DNA of 64,000 nucleotides from Nymphaea colorata (GCF_008831285.2 NC_045141.1:13132106-13196105), one strand, 5' to 3'. Shown: positions 24,420 to 38,740, counted from the stretch's first letter. The notes: generated from the sequence alone by a model not told the origin. Program-made: numbers and translations.

Positions 24420-27400
24420 TTTAAATAGTTAAAGTCATCAATGGTTAAAAATTAAAACATTGCCATAATCCACCACTAAAGGCATAATAAACTGTCATCA
24501 CATCATAATTCATAAACAGTAATTAATATCAATTTAGTAACTGCATTTAAGGACAAATTTTTAAATTTTAACATCCAACAACAATGCACAATAGCATTGG
24601 ATTTTATTATATACCCTCTTATTTTTTTCTCTCTAAGAGAGAGAGAGAGAGAGAGACGAATGCTGATGGCGAAACATCGAAAGATGGTGAAAGGACGAAC
24701 ATGAAGAGGACAAAGGCTAGTAGCCTGTAGACAAAAGGGCAGGAAACCGACCCCTTTGGGCACTTGAGTGGTAATTTGAAGAGGGAATGCTCATTGGCGA
24801 TTCATTGGAATTGCGTACATTCGCGGATGTAAGAGGACAGAAGCTCAGCACATTCGAGCAGATGAGTGGAGACCCGTGACGCATCACTCTTAGGTTAACC
24901 GAAGCCTTTCCATAATGTTTCTTGCAGAAGACACGGCAATTGAATCGACAGATTAAAATTGGAACCCCACAGAGTTACATGAACAAGAAAAGATGGTGAT
25001 GATCCCTTGGATGGTTCTCATGCTGCTTTTCATTTCAGTCTCCGCAATCTGAACACTCTCCTTCTGATCAGGGACGAAACCAGAAAACTAAAGGCATTAT
25101 AATCTGATCAAGTAGCCGACACATGCCTCCACGCCTGCCCCGGATGGTGACGGGATTCATTGTTATATGATAAGCATTCAAAGTAAGTTGGAGCAAGTTC
25201 TTGTCGATTTCTTATCGGCAGAAATGGAGCATCTCCATTCGCTCTCCCTTCATCCATGAAAGCAAGCAGCATGGGGCGAGGGAGTGTTCTTTTCAAATGG
25301 GGTGGCTTCAAAATTTATGAACGCAATGGTTAGGACGTGGACTCTGAAGTTCACATTTTCTTTCTACCGATGTTGATTGTCGACAACTTCCTCATATCTG
25401 TAAGTTATATGAATCGGAACCTTTAACAAGCTTATACAGAACATTGGTATCTTTGATTTTCTTTTTTTTTTAGCAATAAAACAAATTATGAAATCAACAT
25501 GTTCATATTATTCAAAACACACTTATCTAATAGCGACCACCGTTAACAGAAAGAAACTTTTTTGTCGACTAACCCTACACAGGTTATCACGGAATTTGTA
25601 ATTAAGTTGGTAATCCCTGCAGGCAATGAAATAAATAACTAATATGTATCCTTTGATTCAAAATAAATTTCAAGTCAATCGGTCTGGATTATTCTTCTTA
25701 TACATATCGAACAAATATAGTATTTGGTTTCTTAGATAACTTTTGTCATTAATTAGTTTCTAAAAAATAAGTCAGATGAATATTTTTTTTTAATTTCTTT
25801 TATAAATGCTAGAAAGTTACTGACCAAATGAACCGACGTATTCAGAAAAGTTAGGTACAGTACTTTTCTATATTTTCTGATTTCGCAGTGTTACCGGAAT
25901 CGGCTTCCCCAATTCAAATGGAATTGGTGGCAAACCAATTGAGGAGTGCCACATGTCAACTGTTCAATGTTTCAATTTCTTAATATATTTCAAAGAAATT
26001 TTGTTCTCTTCAAATTATATATATATTCCGTTTATTTTATCCTAAAAGGTTCTTTAGCAACAGAATTAATATACTGAAATAATGACCAGATGGATCTTTT
26101 GTGGCATGTTTGATTGCCTAGATAACTTTTACTTCATGGAAAGGTTATTCAATTCTCTCCCTACACGAGACAACCGATCGAATACACGTTGAGAAAATCC
26201 AAGAGCTCTGTCATTGCTCCACAGGGTCTAAATTGAATAAATCAAGTGAAGAAAGGTAGGGGGAGAAAAGTCCAAACTTTCTCCTTGGATTACAGGGTGG
26301 AAGTACATCCACCCAAGTGTACATTCGGGACCACCTTTCGAAAGAATCAAACACGGCCTTCAACAGCCATGCAAAAAACTTACATGTGTTTTTAAATTTA
26401 TCCATATTTGATTCATTAGCAAACTTGAACTCAAAAGCTTTGGATTCTGGTGGCAAGGAGAAGAAGCTCTTACAAGGGCATTTTGGTGAAATGTTTCACA
26501 CAAAGAACACTGTCTTCCCGTTACCGAACACGACCTTCTTAGCTGTTGTTGTTTTTAGATGAGCGAGAAATTAACAACCAACACCAAAAACACGTAGCTA
26601 TGGTACTCGAACTAGAGACATACCTTTTCATGTGCCCGAAGTTCAATCAGCTATAGTTCTTAGCTGCTGCTTTAAATTACTTAATTTCTACAAATGATGA
26701 AGAAGCAGAAACATATGATGAGGCTATTGGGTTGCTAAGTAATGGAGCCACCATCTCCAAATATTAGATTCTGGGTGAGTACTACTGCTGGAATACATAT
26801 AGAGTAGCCTGAGCTGGGGAAATGTACAATGCCCCTGCCGACAACGAGCAGGAAACGTCATTTTACAAAGAAAGGAAAAGGAAAGACGGAAACAAGAAAC
26901 GAAACGTCTGTCTTTCTGCTGCCAGTAACAATGGATCGATCCCGTTGCCCTTCACTGCCATATAGAAGCTTGCAACCCAGAAAACGAATCCCCACTCTAC
27001 AATACATGTGACCTACCCCTTTCGCTTTTCTTCTTCTGAATTATATCATCAAACGCAGGTGGATTAGCATTATTGTTATTACTGCAGTAAGATTATATAT
27101 ATATATATACACACCGCAGCTGGTGCCTGAAGAGGGGAGGACAAGGGAGTGCAAGCTGGAGCACATTCATCATGTGTCCGTCCTTTGTTTTGTTTTGGGT
27201 ACAGAGAATGATAAATGGAGAAATTCAAAGAAGCGATCAAGTGAGGAACGGCAGCGGACAGCCAGCCCTACCGGCCGGTACCAGTGCCCCTTTGGTCCTC
27301 ATGAGAGACAGACAGTAGAGAGAGAGAGTCCTAGAGAGAGAGAGAGAGGGAGAGGGCCTTGGACGAACAAACATTCACTGTAAGAGAGAGAAGAGAACGT

Positions 27401-28860
27401 ATCTGTAGAGAGGGAGTCCCCTCCGTCGTCATATTCCTTGGACTGATTCAGTGTAACATATACTTATCTCTCTTTCTCTCGTCCACGCTAATGGCCAATA
27501 TTTGGTTTGAAGTTATGAACTTGAATTCAAGCGAAAATTAATAGGAAAATTCAATTCATGCAGGATTATTGAATGATTCCTTGAAGAAGCCGAAACCCTT
27601 TTCTTTATAAGTGACAACATTCAGATTTGGTATAACATTTTTCCTACCAATTAATACGATGAAACTATGGGTCTGACGACAGTTGAAATTGAAACTGGAA
27701 TTTAAGTTCTCTGCAATTCGTAAATTGGAAATCTGACTTTGAGTCGGATAATCTATTAATCGGATGCAGGATAATAACTTAGACACCCGATCTCTTGACA
27801 TTCCTGCTCTCCCAGATTCGGCTTCACTACCAAACACTTCTACCGCAGTCGTCGTGATCGTCAAGGAAAGAAAGCTTCTTAAGAACACGTCAATAGATTC
27901 GGTTGCCAATTAGAAAAGATTCGAGTGTAGAAGGTTTTTTCTAAAGTAAGACGCACTTTTGAATATTTTTATGCTTAAGTGAATGGGGTCTGAGTTTTTC
28001 TCTCTGAAGTATTTAAAACAACCTCCAAAAGGCGCGTATCTTTCAGAGCGATATTCTAAAACATGCGCAAGTTATCAAAACTATTTTGCAGAGACACTCA
28101 CGGCCTTTTGGTGCTACAAAGTTTTAAGAGATAGTTCAAACTTCAAAGAGCACTTGGCAGGGAACTTGAACTACTGCCAAGGAGAAAAAAACAAAAGAAA
28201 GAGGTTGTTGAAGAAGACAACATGTAGTTGTATGATGAAGAAACTGGGATGATGGTTGGCCAACAACAGTTCCTCTCTAAATGGGTCAACTTAAGAATCT
28301 TTCACAAGTTGAAAGAGGTCAAGTAGAGTTCACGAAGCCTGCATTATAATAACGAAAGCTTATAACAAAAGAACCAAAAAGTTTAGGGCATGTAACCAAC
28401 AATTTCAAAAGATTAGGTGCACTGGTTTGTTATTCGGGACTATTTTTGGTGTCTTTGTTGAAATTTTTTTTCTGCCAAAGAAAACAAGGGAAAAAAGGAA
28501 AGTGGGGGTGATAGAAAATGGAAGGGCCACATTTCGAGGGAGACACTTCAATTTCCGGTGGTTCATATTATATATATATATGTATTGGGATAACTGGGAC
28601 AAATACATATGGACCCTGCGGCCATTTTTAAAATGAAAGAAAGAGGGAAAGAAAGACGCTAGTGGTCACCTGTCTCATCCTTGAAGGACGAGAATCGATA
28701 TGTTTTTAGAATATCCAGAACTTCAAATAAAATAATATCCCACTAAAACCAGAAAAAGGCAAAAGAAGGGAGCGTCACAACAAAACCCTAACCAACCCCT
28801 CTTTGTAAATAGTTGTTTGGTCGAAGACAGCCGGTCTATTTAGTCTTTAAATTAAAAAAA
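24420..28860. other. Intergenic DNA upstream of the BAM1-type gene
   Basis: The stretch holds scattered AG/CT simple repeats (24638-24656 and 27313-27345), an AT microsatellite at 27090-27110, and only short open frames without recognised domains. Promoter elements of the downstream receptor kinase probably lie in its right-hand part. None stands out except an AT-rich TTATTTAA at about 28867. Confidence 0.4.
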
Positions 28861-29006
28861 AAGGGGTTATTTAACGGGGCGTGAAGAATAATAAAAGCGC
28901 CCGCCCTCCTCCTCCTCCTCATTTCCTGCATGTAGCGGCACGCATTCTCTCTCTGTGTCGCTCTCTATCTCTCTCTCGCGATCGATCGATTGCTCGATCG
29001 GTGACG

Positions 29007-32000
29007 ATGGGATATCGTCTCTATCTAGTTTTATTCTTCTGCGTCGTATTCCGGCAGATTTTTGCGGCGGAATCTCTCGCCTTGCCGGAAGATCGCTACC
29101 TTCTCTCTCTAAAGGCCGCCGTTTCCGACCCCGGTGGGAGTCTCTCTTCCTGGAACGCTTCATCCAGTAAGTGCGAATGGGTGGGCGTCTCTTGCGACAC
29201 TTTCGGCCGAGTCGTCTCCCTGGACATCTCGAACATGAACCTTTCCGGTGTGCTCCCGCCGGATGTCGGCTATCTTCGCTACCTTGTTAACCTCACCGTT
29301 GCTGTGAACCAATTCACGGGGCCGATTCCGGCTGAGATATCTCGGATTGAGGGCCTTCGCTTGCTTAACCTTTCTAACAATGTGTTCACTGGCAGCTTCC
29401 CGGCGAACTTCTCGAGCCTTCGGCGGCTTGAGGTCCTGGATTTGTATAACAATAACCTGACAAGTGTTCTGCCCATGGAGGTGACGGCGATGCCGTATCT
29501 TCGGCACCTGCATCTTGGAGGGAACTACTTCTCCGGCAAAATACCGCCGGAGTACGGCCGATGGGAGTTTCTCGAGTATTTGGCGATTTCGGGCAACGAG
29601 CTCACCGGACCTGTTCCGCTGGAGATTGGTAACTTGAGCAGGCTGGAGCAGCTGTACCTCGGGTACTATAATGTATTCGAGGGCGGGATCCCGCCGGAAT
29701 TCGGCAACCTGACGCAGCTCGTGCGGCTGGACATGGCGAGCTGCAATATTTCCGGTCCGATTCCTGCAGAGCTCGGCAATCTCTGGCGTCTTGACACTCT
29801 GTTTCTCCAAGTGAATGCTCTCTCCGGTCCCATTCCGCTGCAGTTGAGGCAACTCCAGAGCCTGAAATCCATGGATCTGTCCAATAATATGCTCTCCGGC
29901 GAGATTCCGGTGGAGTTCGCCGAGTTGCGGAATCTGACCCTCCTGAACTTGTTCAGGAACAGGCTCCACGGTTCCATCCCAAGCTTCATTGGGGACCTTC
30001 CCAACTTAGAGGTGTTGCAGCTGTGGGAGAACAACTTCACCGGAAGCATCCCTTTGCAACTCGGAAAGAACAGCGATCTCATCCTTATCGATCTCTCCTC
30101 CAACAGACTCACCGGAAACATACCGCCGGACCTTTGCGCCGGAGGGAAGTTGGAGACGGTCATTACACTCGGCAATTTCCTCTTTGGCTCCATCCCGGAT
30201 TCCTTTGGGAAGTGCGATTCACTTGGCCGAATACGGATGGGGGAGAATTACCTCAATGGGTCGATTCCTGAGGGGCTGCTCAGGCTCCCCAATTTGATCC
30301 AGGTAGAGCTCCAAAACAATTACCTCACCGGGAGCCTGCCGGAGATGCCCTCCATCTCCGAGAAGCTAGGCCTGCTCTCCCTCTCTAACAATCGACTCTC
30401 TGGCCCGCTGCCTTCCTCCATTGGGAACTTCTCCGGAGTCCAGAAGCTTCTCCTCAATGGCAACTCCTTCTCCGGCAGCATCCCTGCAACCATCGGCAGG
30501 CTGCAGCAGCTTTCCAAGATGGACTTCAGCAATAACAAGTTTTCCGGCCCGATCGCGCCTGAGATCAGCCGGTGTAAGTCCCTGACCTTCATCGACCTCA
30601 GTCAAAACGAGCTCAGTGGCCCAATCCCGGTCGAGATCACCGAAATGCGGATCCTTAACTACTTGAACCTCTCCAGGAACGACCTCTCAGGTAGCATCCC
30701 AGCGTCTATTGCGTCGATGCAGAGCCTCACAGCCGTGGACTTCTCCTACAACAACTTCTCCGGCTTGATTCCGGGGACAGGCCAGTTCAGCTACTTCAAT
30801 TCGAGCTCCTTCGTGGGGAACCCCGGGCTCTGCGGCCCATACTTGGGTCCCTGCAAATCCGGCGGCACCACGGCGTCTTCCTCTCATGTCAGGGGCCCGC
30901 TCTCCTCCACGCTGAAGCTCCTCCTAGTGATCGGCCTCCTTATCTGCTCCATGGCGTTCGCTGCGGCTGCCATCATCAAGGCGCGATCCATTCGCAAGTC
31001 CGCGGCCTCCCGCTCGTGGAAGCTCACGGCATTCCAGCGGCTGGATTTCACCTGCGACGACATTCTCGGCTGCCTGAAAGAGGAAAACATAATCGGAAAG
31101 GGAGGCGCGGGGATCGTCTACAAAGGGGTCATGCCCAACGGTGACGAAGTCGCCGTGAAGCGGCTGCCAGTGATGAGCCGAAATTCTTCCAACGACCACG
31201 GATTCAATGCCGAAATCCAGACGCTGGGCCGCATCCGCCACCGCCACATTGTTCGCCTGCTCGGCTTCTGCTCCAACCAAGAGACCAACCTGCTGGTCTA
31301 CGAGTACATGCCCAACGGAAGCCTGGGGGAGATGCTACACGGCAAGAAGGGCGGCCACCTCCATTGGGACACCCGGTTCAAAATCGCCATCGAGGCGGCA
31401 AAGGGCCTCTGCTACCTCCACCATGACTGCTCCCCTCTCATAGTCCACCGTGATGTCAAGTCCAACAACATCCTCCTCGACTCCAATTTCGAAGCCCATG
31501 TCGCCGACTTCGGCCTTGCTAAGTTCCTTCAGGATTCTGGCACTTCTGAGTGCATGTCTGCCATTGCTGGCTCCTACGGCTACATAGCCCCTGGTCAGTC
31601 GCTACCCATCAACCAACCGTGTCCCTCCTCTTCTCCTCTGCTCTGTTTCATTCAATTTTCCCTCTCGTCCTGTGTTTCTGTCCTTAATTTTATATTTTTA
31701 ATTGCTTCTTCTTTCGTTTTGTGTGCATTAATTCCTTTCATTCTGAAATTTTAACCGTGTAATTTCTGGTTGGTATCGACCAGAATACGCGTATACGCTG
31801 AAGGTGGACGAGAAGAGCGACGTGTACAGCTTCGGAGTGGTGCTCCTGGAGCTGGTCAGCGGGAGGAAGCCGGTGGGCGAGTTCGGCGACGGGGTGGACA
31901 TCGTCCAGTGGGTGAGAAAGATGACGGACTCGAACAAAGAAGGGGTGCTGAAGATTCTAGACCCAAGGTTGCCCTCGGTGCCGCTTCACGAGGTGACGCA

Positions 32001-32223
32001 CGTATTCTACGTTGCCATGCTGTGCGTGGAGGAGCAGAGCGTGGAAAGGCCGACGATGAGGGAGGTGGTGCAGATGCTGACGGAGGTGCCCAAGGGTACC
32101 CCGAAATCGACGGAAACCGCCGCGAACGGACAACCCACCTCGTCTCCCGCGGCCGACGCGACGTCGACGAGCAAAGACGGCCAGCCGTCGCAGCCTGCTC
32201 CGCCCGACCTCCTCAGCATCTAG
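29007..32223 (+). CDS. BAM1: LRR receptor-like Ser/Thr kinase, BAM1/BAM2 type
   Basis: Exons 29007-31593 and 31784-32223 join (GT-AG, split codon for the Glu of 'APEYAY') into 1008 residues; Arabidopsis BAM1 has about 1003. In order it has a signal peptide (about 1-22), an LRR N-cap with 'WVGVSCD', about 20 leucine-rich repeats to residue about 600 and '[20 protein letters not shown]'. A transmembrane helix (about 636-660) follows, then the kinase: glycine loop GKGGAG 697-702, Lys718, HRD 814-816 and DFG 834-836. The tail ends PPDLLSI. An RD kinase with all catalytic residues looks active. BAM receptors bind CLE peptides at the plasma membrane and act with or beside CLAVATA1 in meristem and anther development. 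The frame is open 42 codons further upstream, but the signal peptide places the start at 29007. The leader is rich in CTC and TCTC. BAM1 versus BAM2 is not resolved. Confidence 0.96.
31594..31783 (+). other. Single intron of the BAM1-type gene
   Basis: This 190-bp GT-AG intron starts GTCAGT and ends GACCAG. It interrupts the kinase activation segment between the first and second base of the Glu codon in 'APE'. The intron body reads through in frame for some distance, so unspliced RNA would give a truncated kinase ending at 31754. Confidence 0.93.
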
Positions 32224-35200
32224 GAACGAGTAAATTGTAGCGAGATCGGTTGTTTGCTGATAGTTTTATTAAATCTTCTCCCTCCACTTTTCCTTTTCAC
32301 TCGTTTGGATTGCCTTAAAAGAGTGTACAGAGTTCTTTCTTTGTAATGAATAGCCATTTCTATGTTACTGTTACTCTCTCTCTCCCTCTCTGTGGACTTC
32401 CCCTTTGGGCGCGTGCTCCTGGAGCACGAACCTTGGGGTCGTCACATGCTTCCTTGATTTTGGAGACCAGCCATGGAGGAATTCGCCAGTCACATGCGGA
32501 TGGATGGGTTATCTTCTACACACGCATTGGAGGGATGAGTACCTCGTCTTCCGCCTGCACGGCTAGAGGAAGGCCTGGGTATGTGTGCTCGAGGCTTCTG
32601 CTGTTACCACAGAAACTGCGTTTACGACAGAAGAATGAAGTGCCCCCACACACATCGTTCTGTGCCTAGATCACCTGCCACATTTCACTTCATCTCCATG
32701 CTGGGGCCCCAGCTTGATGTTGTAGGTGGCCGGCCCTAAGCTGTGGTGGTTCCTGCTCTCTATAGAGAGATATATTCCTTTTTGACCGATGAAAGATGCT
32801 TATGGAAAGGGAAGACGATGATGGGGGAGGGAGATGTGGCTTTTGCTTTTGAGTAACAAGAACGTGATTATTTGATGATAAAAGAACAAGAATGGGGAAT
32901 CATAATTGGGTTCTCCTTTTCATCTCTTTTTTTTTTTTTTTTCTCTTCTTCCATGGGGCCAACTGATGAAAGGCGACAGAGGAGGAGCCAGCAACGCAAG
33001 GAAGAGCATGCTTTCTGCATTTGAAAGACTTCGAATGATAAGGGGATGTGGCAGGAGAAGCGCGTCGGATTCTCTTACTGTACACAGTTCCATGTAACAT
33101 GCCTTATTTAATAATTCAAAAGCCTAGAATTGCCATCTCTATCTCTCTCACTGATCATCGTCATAATGAGAGAGAGAGCGAGATCTTCGAGCACAACCGC
33201 ATAAGTCTGCAAGTAAACAGTCACTGATTTCCCGTCCGACAACTGAACATTTTCATATTCTCGCGGTTACTTCAATATCAGATCAAACCTACAGGTGTAA
33301 CAACCCGAAGAGTCAAATCTCTGTAAAACAAAAAATGAAAGAAAAGAAAATCCATGCAGGATCTACAGGAAAAGTAACCTATAACTTCGGTTTACAAAGA
33401 CAATATTTGAAAGCACTATCATGCTTATGTTCGTTTCCTTATCTGAATCTTGTTTGATTATTTCTGTTCATAAAGATAAAACCCATTTTCTTTCTTGACC
33501 AACTCCTCTATGTTTCAGTGGCGCACGTTTGCCACACCAGTCCCACATAAATTTTTTTATTTGTATATTAGTACCTTACATCCTCTTACTTATTTACATA
33601 TTGGCTGCCACAGAAAGGTTTGTAATTTAAAGTATTAGTACCCCTCATTCATATATTTCCGGCTCTGCCACTGCTATGTGTTTTATATTTAGGTGGCGTC
33701 TCACACATACCTTGTGAAAAAACCAAAAGATTCACCGGCTGATAAATTGTCACGAAATGATGATCTTAAGCAAACCATGAAAGATATATGTTTAACAATT
33801 GCCTAGGGCCAAGCGAGAACTCCTCTCGTAGACAGGCCTTAGCCATTAATTAGCTAGCAAGGTTAGGCAAGAGTCATACCTTAGATGTGCTTCCACGGGT
33901 AAGCAAGGTTAGGCATAAAGTTACAAATTCATGCAAAATTCAACGCCCTATGAGATTTTGGAGATCTTAGATCACAAGATTTCAGAAAACTGATGTCTAA
34001 CACGAATCTAAAGTTTATGATTTATATGGATTAAACTGATAATGCATTCTTAGTCATTGCATCTACGAAATCTATTTGACTTCAAGTCAGTTTCTTGGAT
34101 TGAACTCTGATCTGTTCTTACTAGGATCGATTGTTACAAACCAACAGTGTGGCTCAAGAAAATGGGTCTTCACTAATGTTGGGATCCGCCGATTTTTCTT
34201 ACCATGTTCTTTGTTTGATCATTTAAAGAAAACAAAGTTATTTTCCTGGCAAAAAAGCCTGTTTTGACAGGGAAAATTATGAAACAAATGGGGCCAGAGT
34301 TGCCAATTCATGATGCTTCCTCCACTATTGAGGGCAACTTTCTAAAGGTACTCTTACTCAATAAGCAGAGCACTTATGGTCAAAATAACAATAATTTTTC
34401 CACCAGGCTTCCTGTTTTAAGGCCTATCTGTTCTGAGCTATGAAAACATGCACCCTTTCAGGAGAAAGGGCTCGCTTTTTAAGAAAAAGTTTCAAAAAAT
34501 CCCAGCTTTCCAGTGAAAACACTTTCACAAGGAAAGAGGCGCAGAGGAAATTCTCGCCTGAAAAGAGGTTAAAGCATGGGGCCTCGCTTTCATCCTCGCC
34601 TTTCCCTTTCCCCTCCCCTTTCCCTTTTTCACGTGCTTTTCCAGCTTGTAGATCTCTAGACTTTTCCCATCAGAACGGCTGGAAAAAGAAGTGGGTCCTT
34701 GAGACCGAGTGATGGGAAAAGCATGTGGGAATCATCGACTCTTCCCATCGTATGATGAACTCAGATTCACCACGCTACTGTTCAAATCGGCGTGAGTTTA
34801 ACTGTTTTAGTTAAATTAGTACAGTGACTGCATCAATTCTGGCTGCCCATTGTTCAATTATTTTAGTTAAATTATTCAACCGATTTAAGGTTATAAGTCA
34901 TTATTTTACTTTATTTTTACTATTTTGATGACCAACCCTTGAGTTTTCTTCAAGCATTATTAATTGGTTTTCTACTTTCTTCCAATTTAGACAAGCAAAC
35001 AGGTTAGGTAGAGCAGCAGCAGACTGTGCTGATAGAGACGATGTGGGTATTGAATTCTTCTTGACTCTTGTCAACTTGAAGGTCTTAGGTCATGGATTTT
35101 AATTATATTTTGGCTCACAAGGCAACTTGAATTGGACAAGCCAATGTTGTTTCCAACAGGAACATTCAAAGAAGTAGCTGAACCAATGTTCTAAAAACCG

Positions 35201-36490
35201 GTTTTGGAATTGAATCAGCTAAGCTGACAATTTGGTGAATCGGTTAATTCAGTGTTTGAGACGTAGCGTATCGGTTGTGAATGCGTTAAAAGCGTTTTCA
35301 AATATATTTTTGAAAAATTATGTAAGAATCACTAACAGCAGAAAAAATAAAATTCTCCTCAAAATGTTAGCCATGTCAACTTGCTACCAATTGAGATCAG
35401 ACCTGATATGAAATCAGTGAGGATCTTAGAGATGGGGATTCACATCTGATCTGAAATTTGAAGTTTTATCCATATGTCCAGGATCTCAAATCCTTAACAC
35501 AATGACAAATGGTAAAATCCAGTGTTTGTTTACTCGGCAGGTCCCATATAAAAAGGATTATTTATGGATCAGCTTTGGATTTAAGATTCAAAACTGTGAC
35601 ATAAAACTTAAAAGATACATATTTGAACCTAGAAGATAGATCCCAACAAAAAGATGCAAGAAAAAGATTGAGAGAAACATAAAAGGCGAGAATAAAATCA
35701 TGATGCGAAAATATATATGCAATGCGTCCCTGTTGAAGCCGATCGCTAGTCAAATCGAAGAAGGTCCGATTTGATATGAAGGGGCCCATTGTCGCCGATT
35801 TGAACAAAGGCTGGTATCGGTCGATTCTTTCGAAAACAAACAGAGCCAACGATCCATATCCTTACACGAGTTGCCCAAAACCATATCTCTTTCCCCCCAT
35901 TCAAGATATTCATCCTCTTCCAGGACAGACGAAAAACAGGAAAGCGATACAAACGGGAAAAAGCAGGACATGACATAGACATTGAGAGAAAGACTGACTG
36001 ACGTTGATGGGCCCGAAGGTGGTCCTTTTGGTCCACACCAGAGCACCTAGACTGGGTCCTCCCTATTCAATGCACCAAGGGGCTTGGACCAACCCCAAAC
36101 CACCCCGTCAAATATATATACATGTATGTTAATTGATATAAACCAAACCAATAGGTGAGGGACAAAAATCAAACCCCTTAAATATAATATTTAAAGTGTT
36201 TATGTTGAAGTCTAATCTTATTAATATGATCTTGAAAATAGGTTGATTCAAAATATATATGTTGAGTTGATCGTTTTTAGATGTTTAAGTATTGTTTTTA
36301 TAATAAATAAGAATGGATGACTATCATAGCATCAAGATTTTGATAATAAAATAAATCAACATTTTCGGAAAAACAACTTGATTCAAAGCATGTTTTTATA
36401 TCAAAATAGTTTTTATAAATATATTATGATGTATTATATTTTATTTAAAACAATTTTTAACAAAAATTTAAAGGGTTTGGTTTTTATCTA
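32224..36490. other. 3' flank of BAM1-type gene and intergenic DNA
   Basis: The 3' UTR probably ends within the first 150 bp or so (AT-rich GTTTTATTAAATC near 32264 and TTTGTAATGAATAG near 32340). Beyond this only short frames with no recognised domain occur. No RNA gene or clear transposon was found. Confidence 0.4.
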
Positions 36491-36493
36491 ATG

Positions 36494-36597
<104 letters not shown>

Positions 36598-37215
36598 GTA
36601 GGTGGTAAGACAAGTGGTTTAAGCCTAGAGAGATGATGGACGAGAAGAAAAGATCTAAAAAGGCGCATCTGATTGTGGCTTGACCTTTGTTACAGTCCAA
36701 CAGCTTTGTTCTCTACTGACCAATTTGCTTCAAAAGCAACAACTCTAAAGCTAATTTAGCTAAGGCTGGCTTCATGCAATGAGCCCTTTCTTGCCTTTTT
36801 TTTCCTTTGATCTATTTTGGAGTTTCTTTGAGTGCCTTTCAAATTTGCATCGAGCACGAAAGGTATTCGTTTTGACCGGATGCGAAATAATTGCCAAATC
36901 ATGTCTTTGTTTGATACGGAAAAGCGTAATGTTTTGGATGTTCGAGTGGCACATTAAAGCATAAAGCGGGCGTCCTCGGGGGATTTTGATTTTTAATGGG
37001 ACATAATTCGGAGGGGACGAATTTTTAGCTTTTCATTTTATCTTCAAAGCACGACGAAGAGATTTTCATTCATATCCCTTTCATCGGTCGATGCGCAATG
37101 GGAAAGCCACCAGCATTCTCACTAATATATCAATGGATTTTGAAATTGCTCGTATGTTGATAAAAAGTATTATATGTTTACAAATCAATTATACTTATAT
37201 ATATATATATATAGC

Positions 37216-37550
37216 TTTTCAGAATCACCCAGCCATTTAATCAAAACCAATTGATCTAACATAATTAATGATTATAAAAAAATAAAAAAATGATGAGCAT
37301 TTTTGTCATCTATTACTAATGTATATTTTTTTTTTCTGTCAACTATCTATTTGATTCAAATAGATGACCCTGTTAGATGATTGAGTGATTCTGGATAGCC
37401 AGATTTGTTTAGTCAACAACAAGAAAAAGATGTACATTATTACTAGATAACAAATATACCAATCTCCTTTTTTTTTCTTACTTTTCTCTTAACTGTTCAT
37501 CAAGTAAGATCAAACGTCCTTGATTATATGGTTGGGTGACTTTGAAAAAC
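37216..37550. repeat. MITE relic related to the element at 24243
   Basis: The left arm, with CACCCAGCCATTTAATCAAAAC, is matched by the inverted GATTATATGGTTGGGTGACTTT near 37522-37543. A further arm-like TAGATGATTGAGTGATTCTG lies near 37374-37393, suggesting a nested or duplicated copy. The internal sequence is AT-rich and includes TTTTTGTCATCTATTA, as in the 24243 element. Confidence 0.6.
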
Positions 37551-38339
37551 TAGAGTCAAAGTTCTCCTCTAATCTTAGGATTCATAGAGCAGTGGTGCCG
37601 GTGTAGTTTCTCATACCACACTTCAGCTTGGGTATTGTTTTCTTAGTATTGGCACCCAGACAACCCTTTGCGAGCATTTGGTAGTAGTAACAGTTTTTTT
37701 CTATTCTCAATTGCATGTTCCATGAACCTACTTCACAAGAGCTGTCCTAATTCATGGGGTAGATTCATAAAACACTCAAAATTGTTCTCATTATCAAACA
37801 ACTCCTTTGCTCATCACTTCTCACGACACTAACTAGATCAAGTAACGTTCTTTGGTTTTACCTACATCCCCCATGACAACTCCTTCAATTCTATTCTGTA
37901 ACTTGATTTGTTTCATAGAAATACTACAATTTTCGTGCCACATACACATACAATATATTATTGGTCATCTCCAAAACTATTCATTCTATGGAGGTAGTAA
38001 ATGGGTAGCCTGTTCTGCTGGGATACAACATACCCAACCCTGTTCCTTCATAGGAAGCAACAGTTTTTATGGTAACAGTGCAACAAGTGTTCTTTTTTTC
38101 ATATTCATTCAAACTCCTTCGTGGGGACCTGCTACAACTGTTCCTTCTCTCGAGTGAGATGATTCCTTTGTTTTTCTTTTACTGTTAAAAGCCGAACCCT
38201 TTTCGAGTGATTTCTTTTTCCCTTGACCAATAGCCTCGTACAATGTGGTGATCACATGCATTGCTACTTGATACTGCCTACGAAGCTGGTTATATACGCG
38301 GCCTCCATGTATGTAGTATTACTACTTGCCTAAAAAAAT
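37551..38339. other. Intergenic DNA, no recognised gene
   Basis: Only a 101-residue unassigned frame (plus 37852-38157) and part of a GGTAACAG/TGAATC-type short repeat are visible. Nothing else was identified. Confidence 0.4.
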
Positions 38340-38740
38340 GATTATTTCTTTGTGTGAATGGCTCATTAAGAATTTCTTTAAAAATTGAGTTCCTATTTAT
38401 CAAATGTCTATATTTAGATTCAGATTCCAAAATTATACTATAACCGAATCCAAAATCTGAATTCGACTTTCAGATTAACATTTGCGAATTTTTGAATTTC
38501 TACTTTTACACTGAATCCAAATTACATCATAGAAATTGAGTATATGATATCTATTGAAAACTACATTTAATGTGGTTCCTGCTAGCAGTCACTTAAATCA
38601 GATCTAATGTCATTTTTTTATATCCTAATCCGAACCAAATTTTTAATCAGACAATATTTTTTTTTTTCATATCTAATTTTCTTTATACCTCTTGGTCGGA
38701 TGTCATATTTAAGTCAAATGTATGGACATCCCTGCAATGT
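38340..38740. repeat. GAATCCAAA/AATCTGAATTC-rich dispersed repeat (copy 3 of 4)
   Basis: The block contains GATTCAGATTCC, CCGAATCCAAAATCTGAATT and CTAATCCGAACC, and ends near TATGGACATCC. It matches the style of the blocks at 17330, 21540 and 41530. Confidence 0.45.

Noticed and set aside
29160-29969. 269-residue open frame on the minus strand inside the receptor kinase gene
   Set aside because: It is the shadow of the GC-rich leucine-rich-repeat coding sequence; its repeats mirror the LRR periodicity and no family is recognised.
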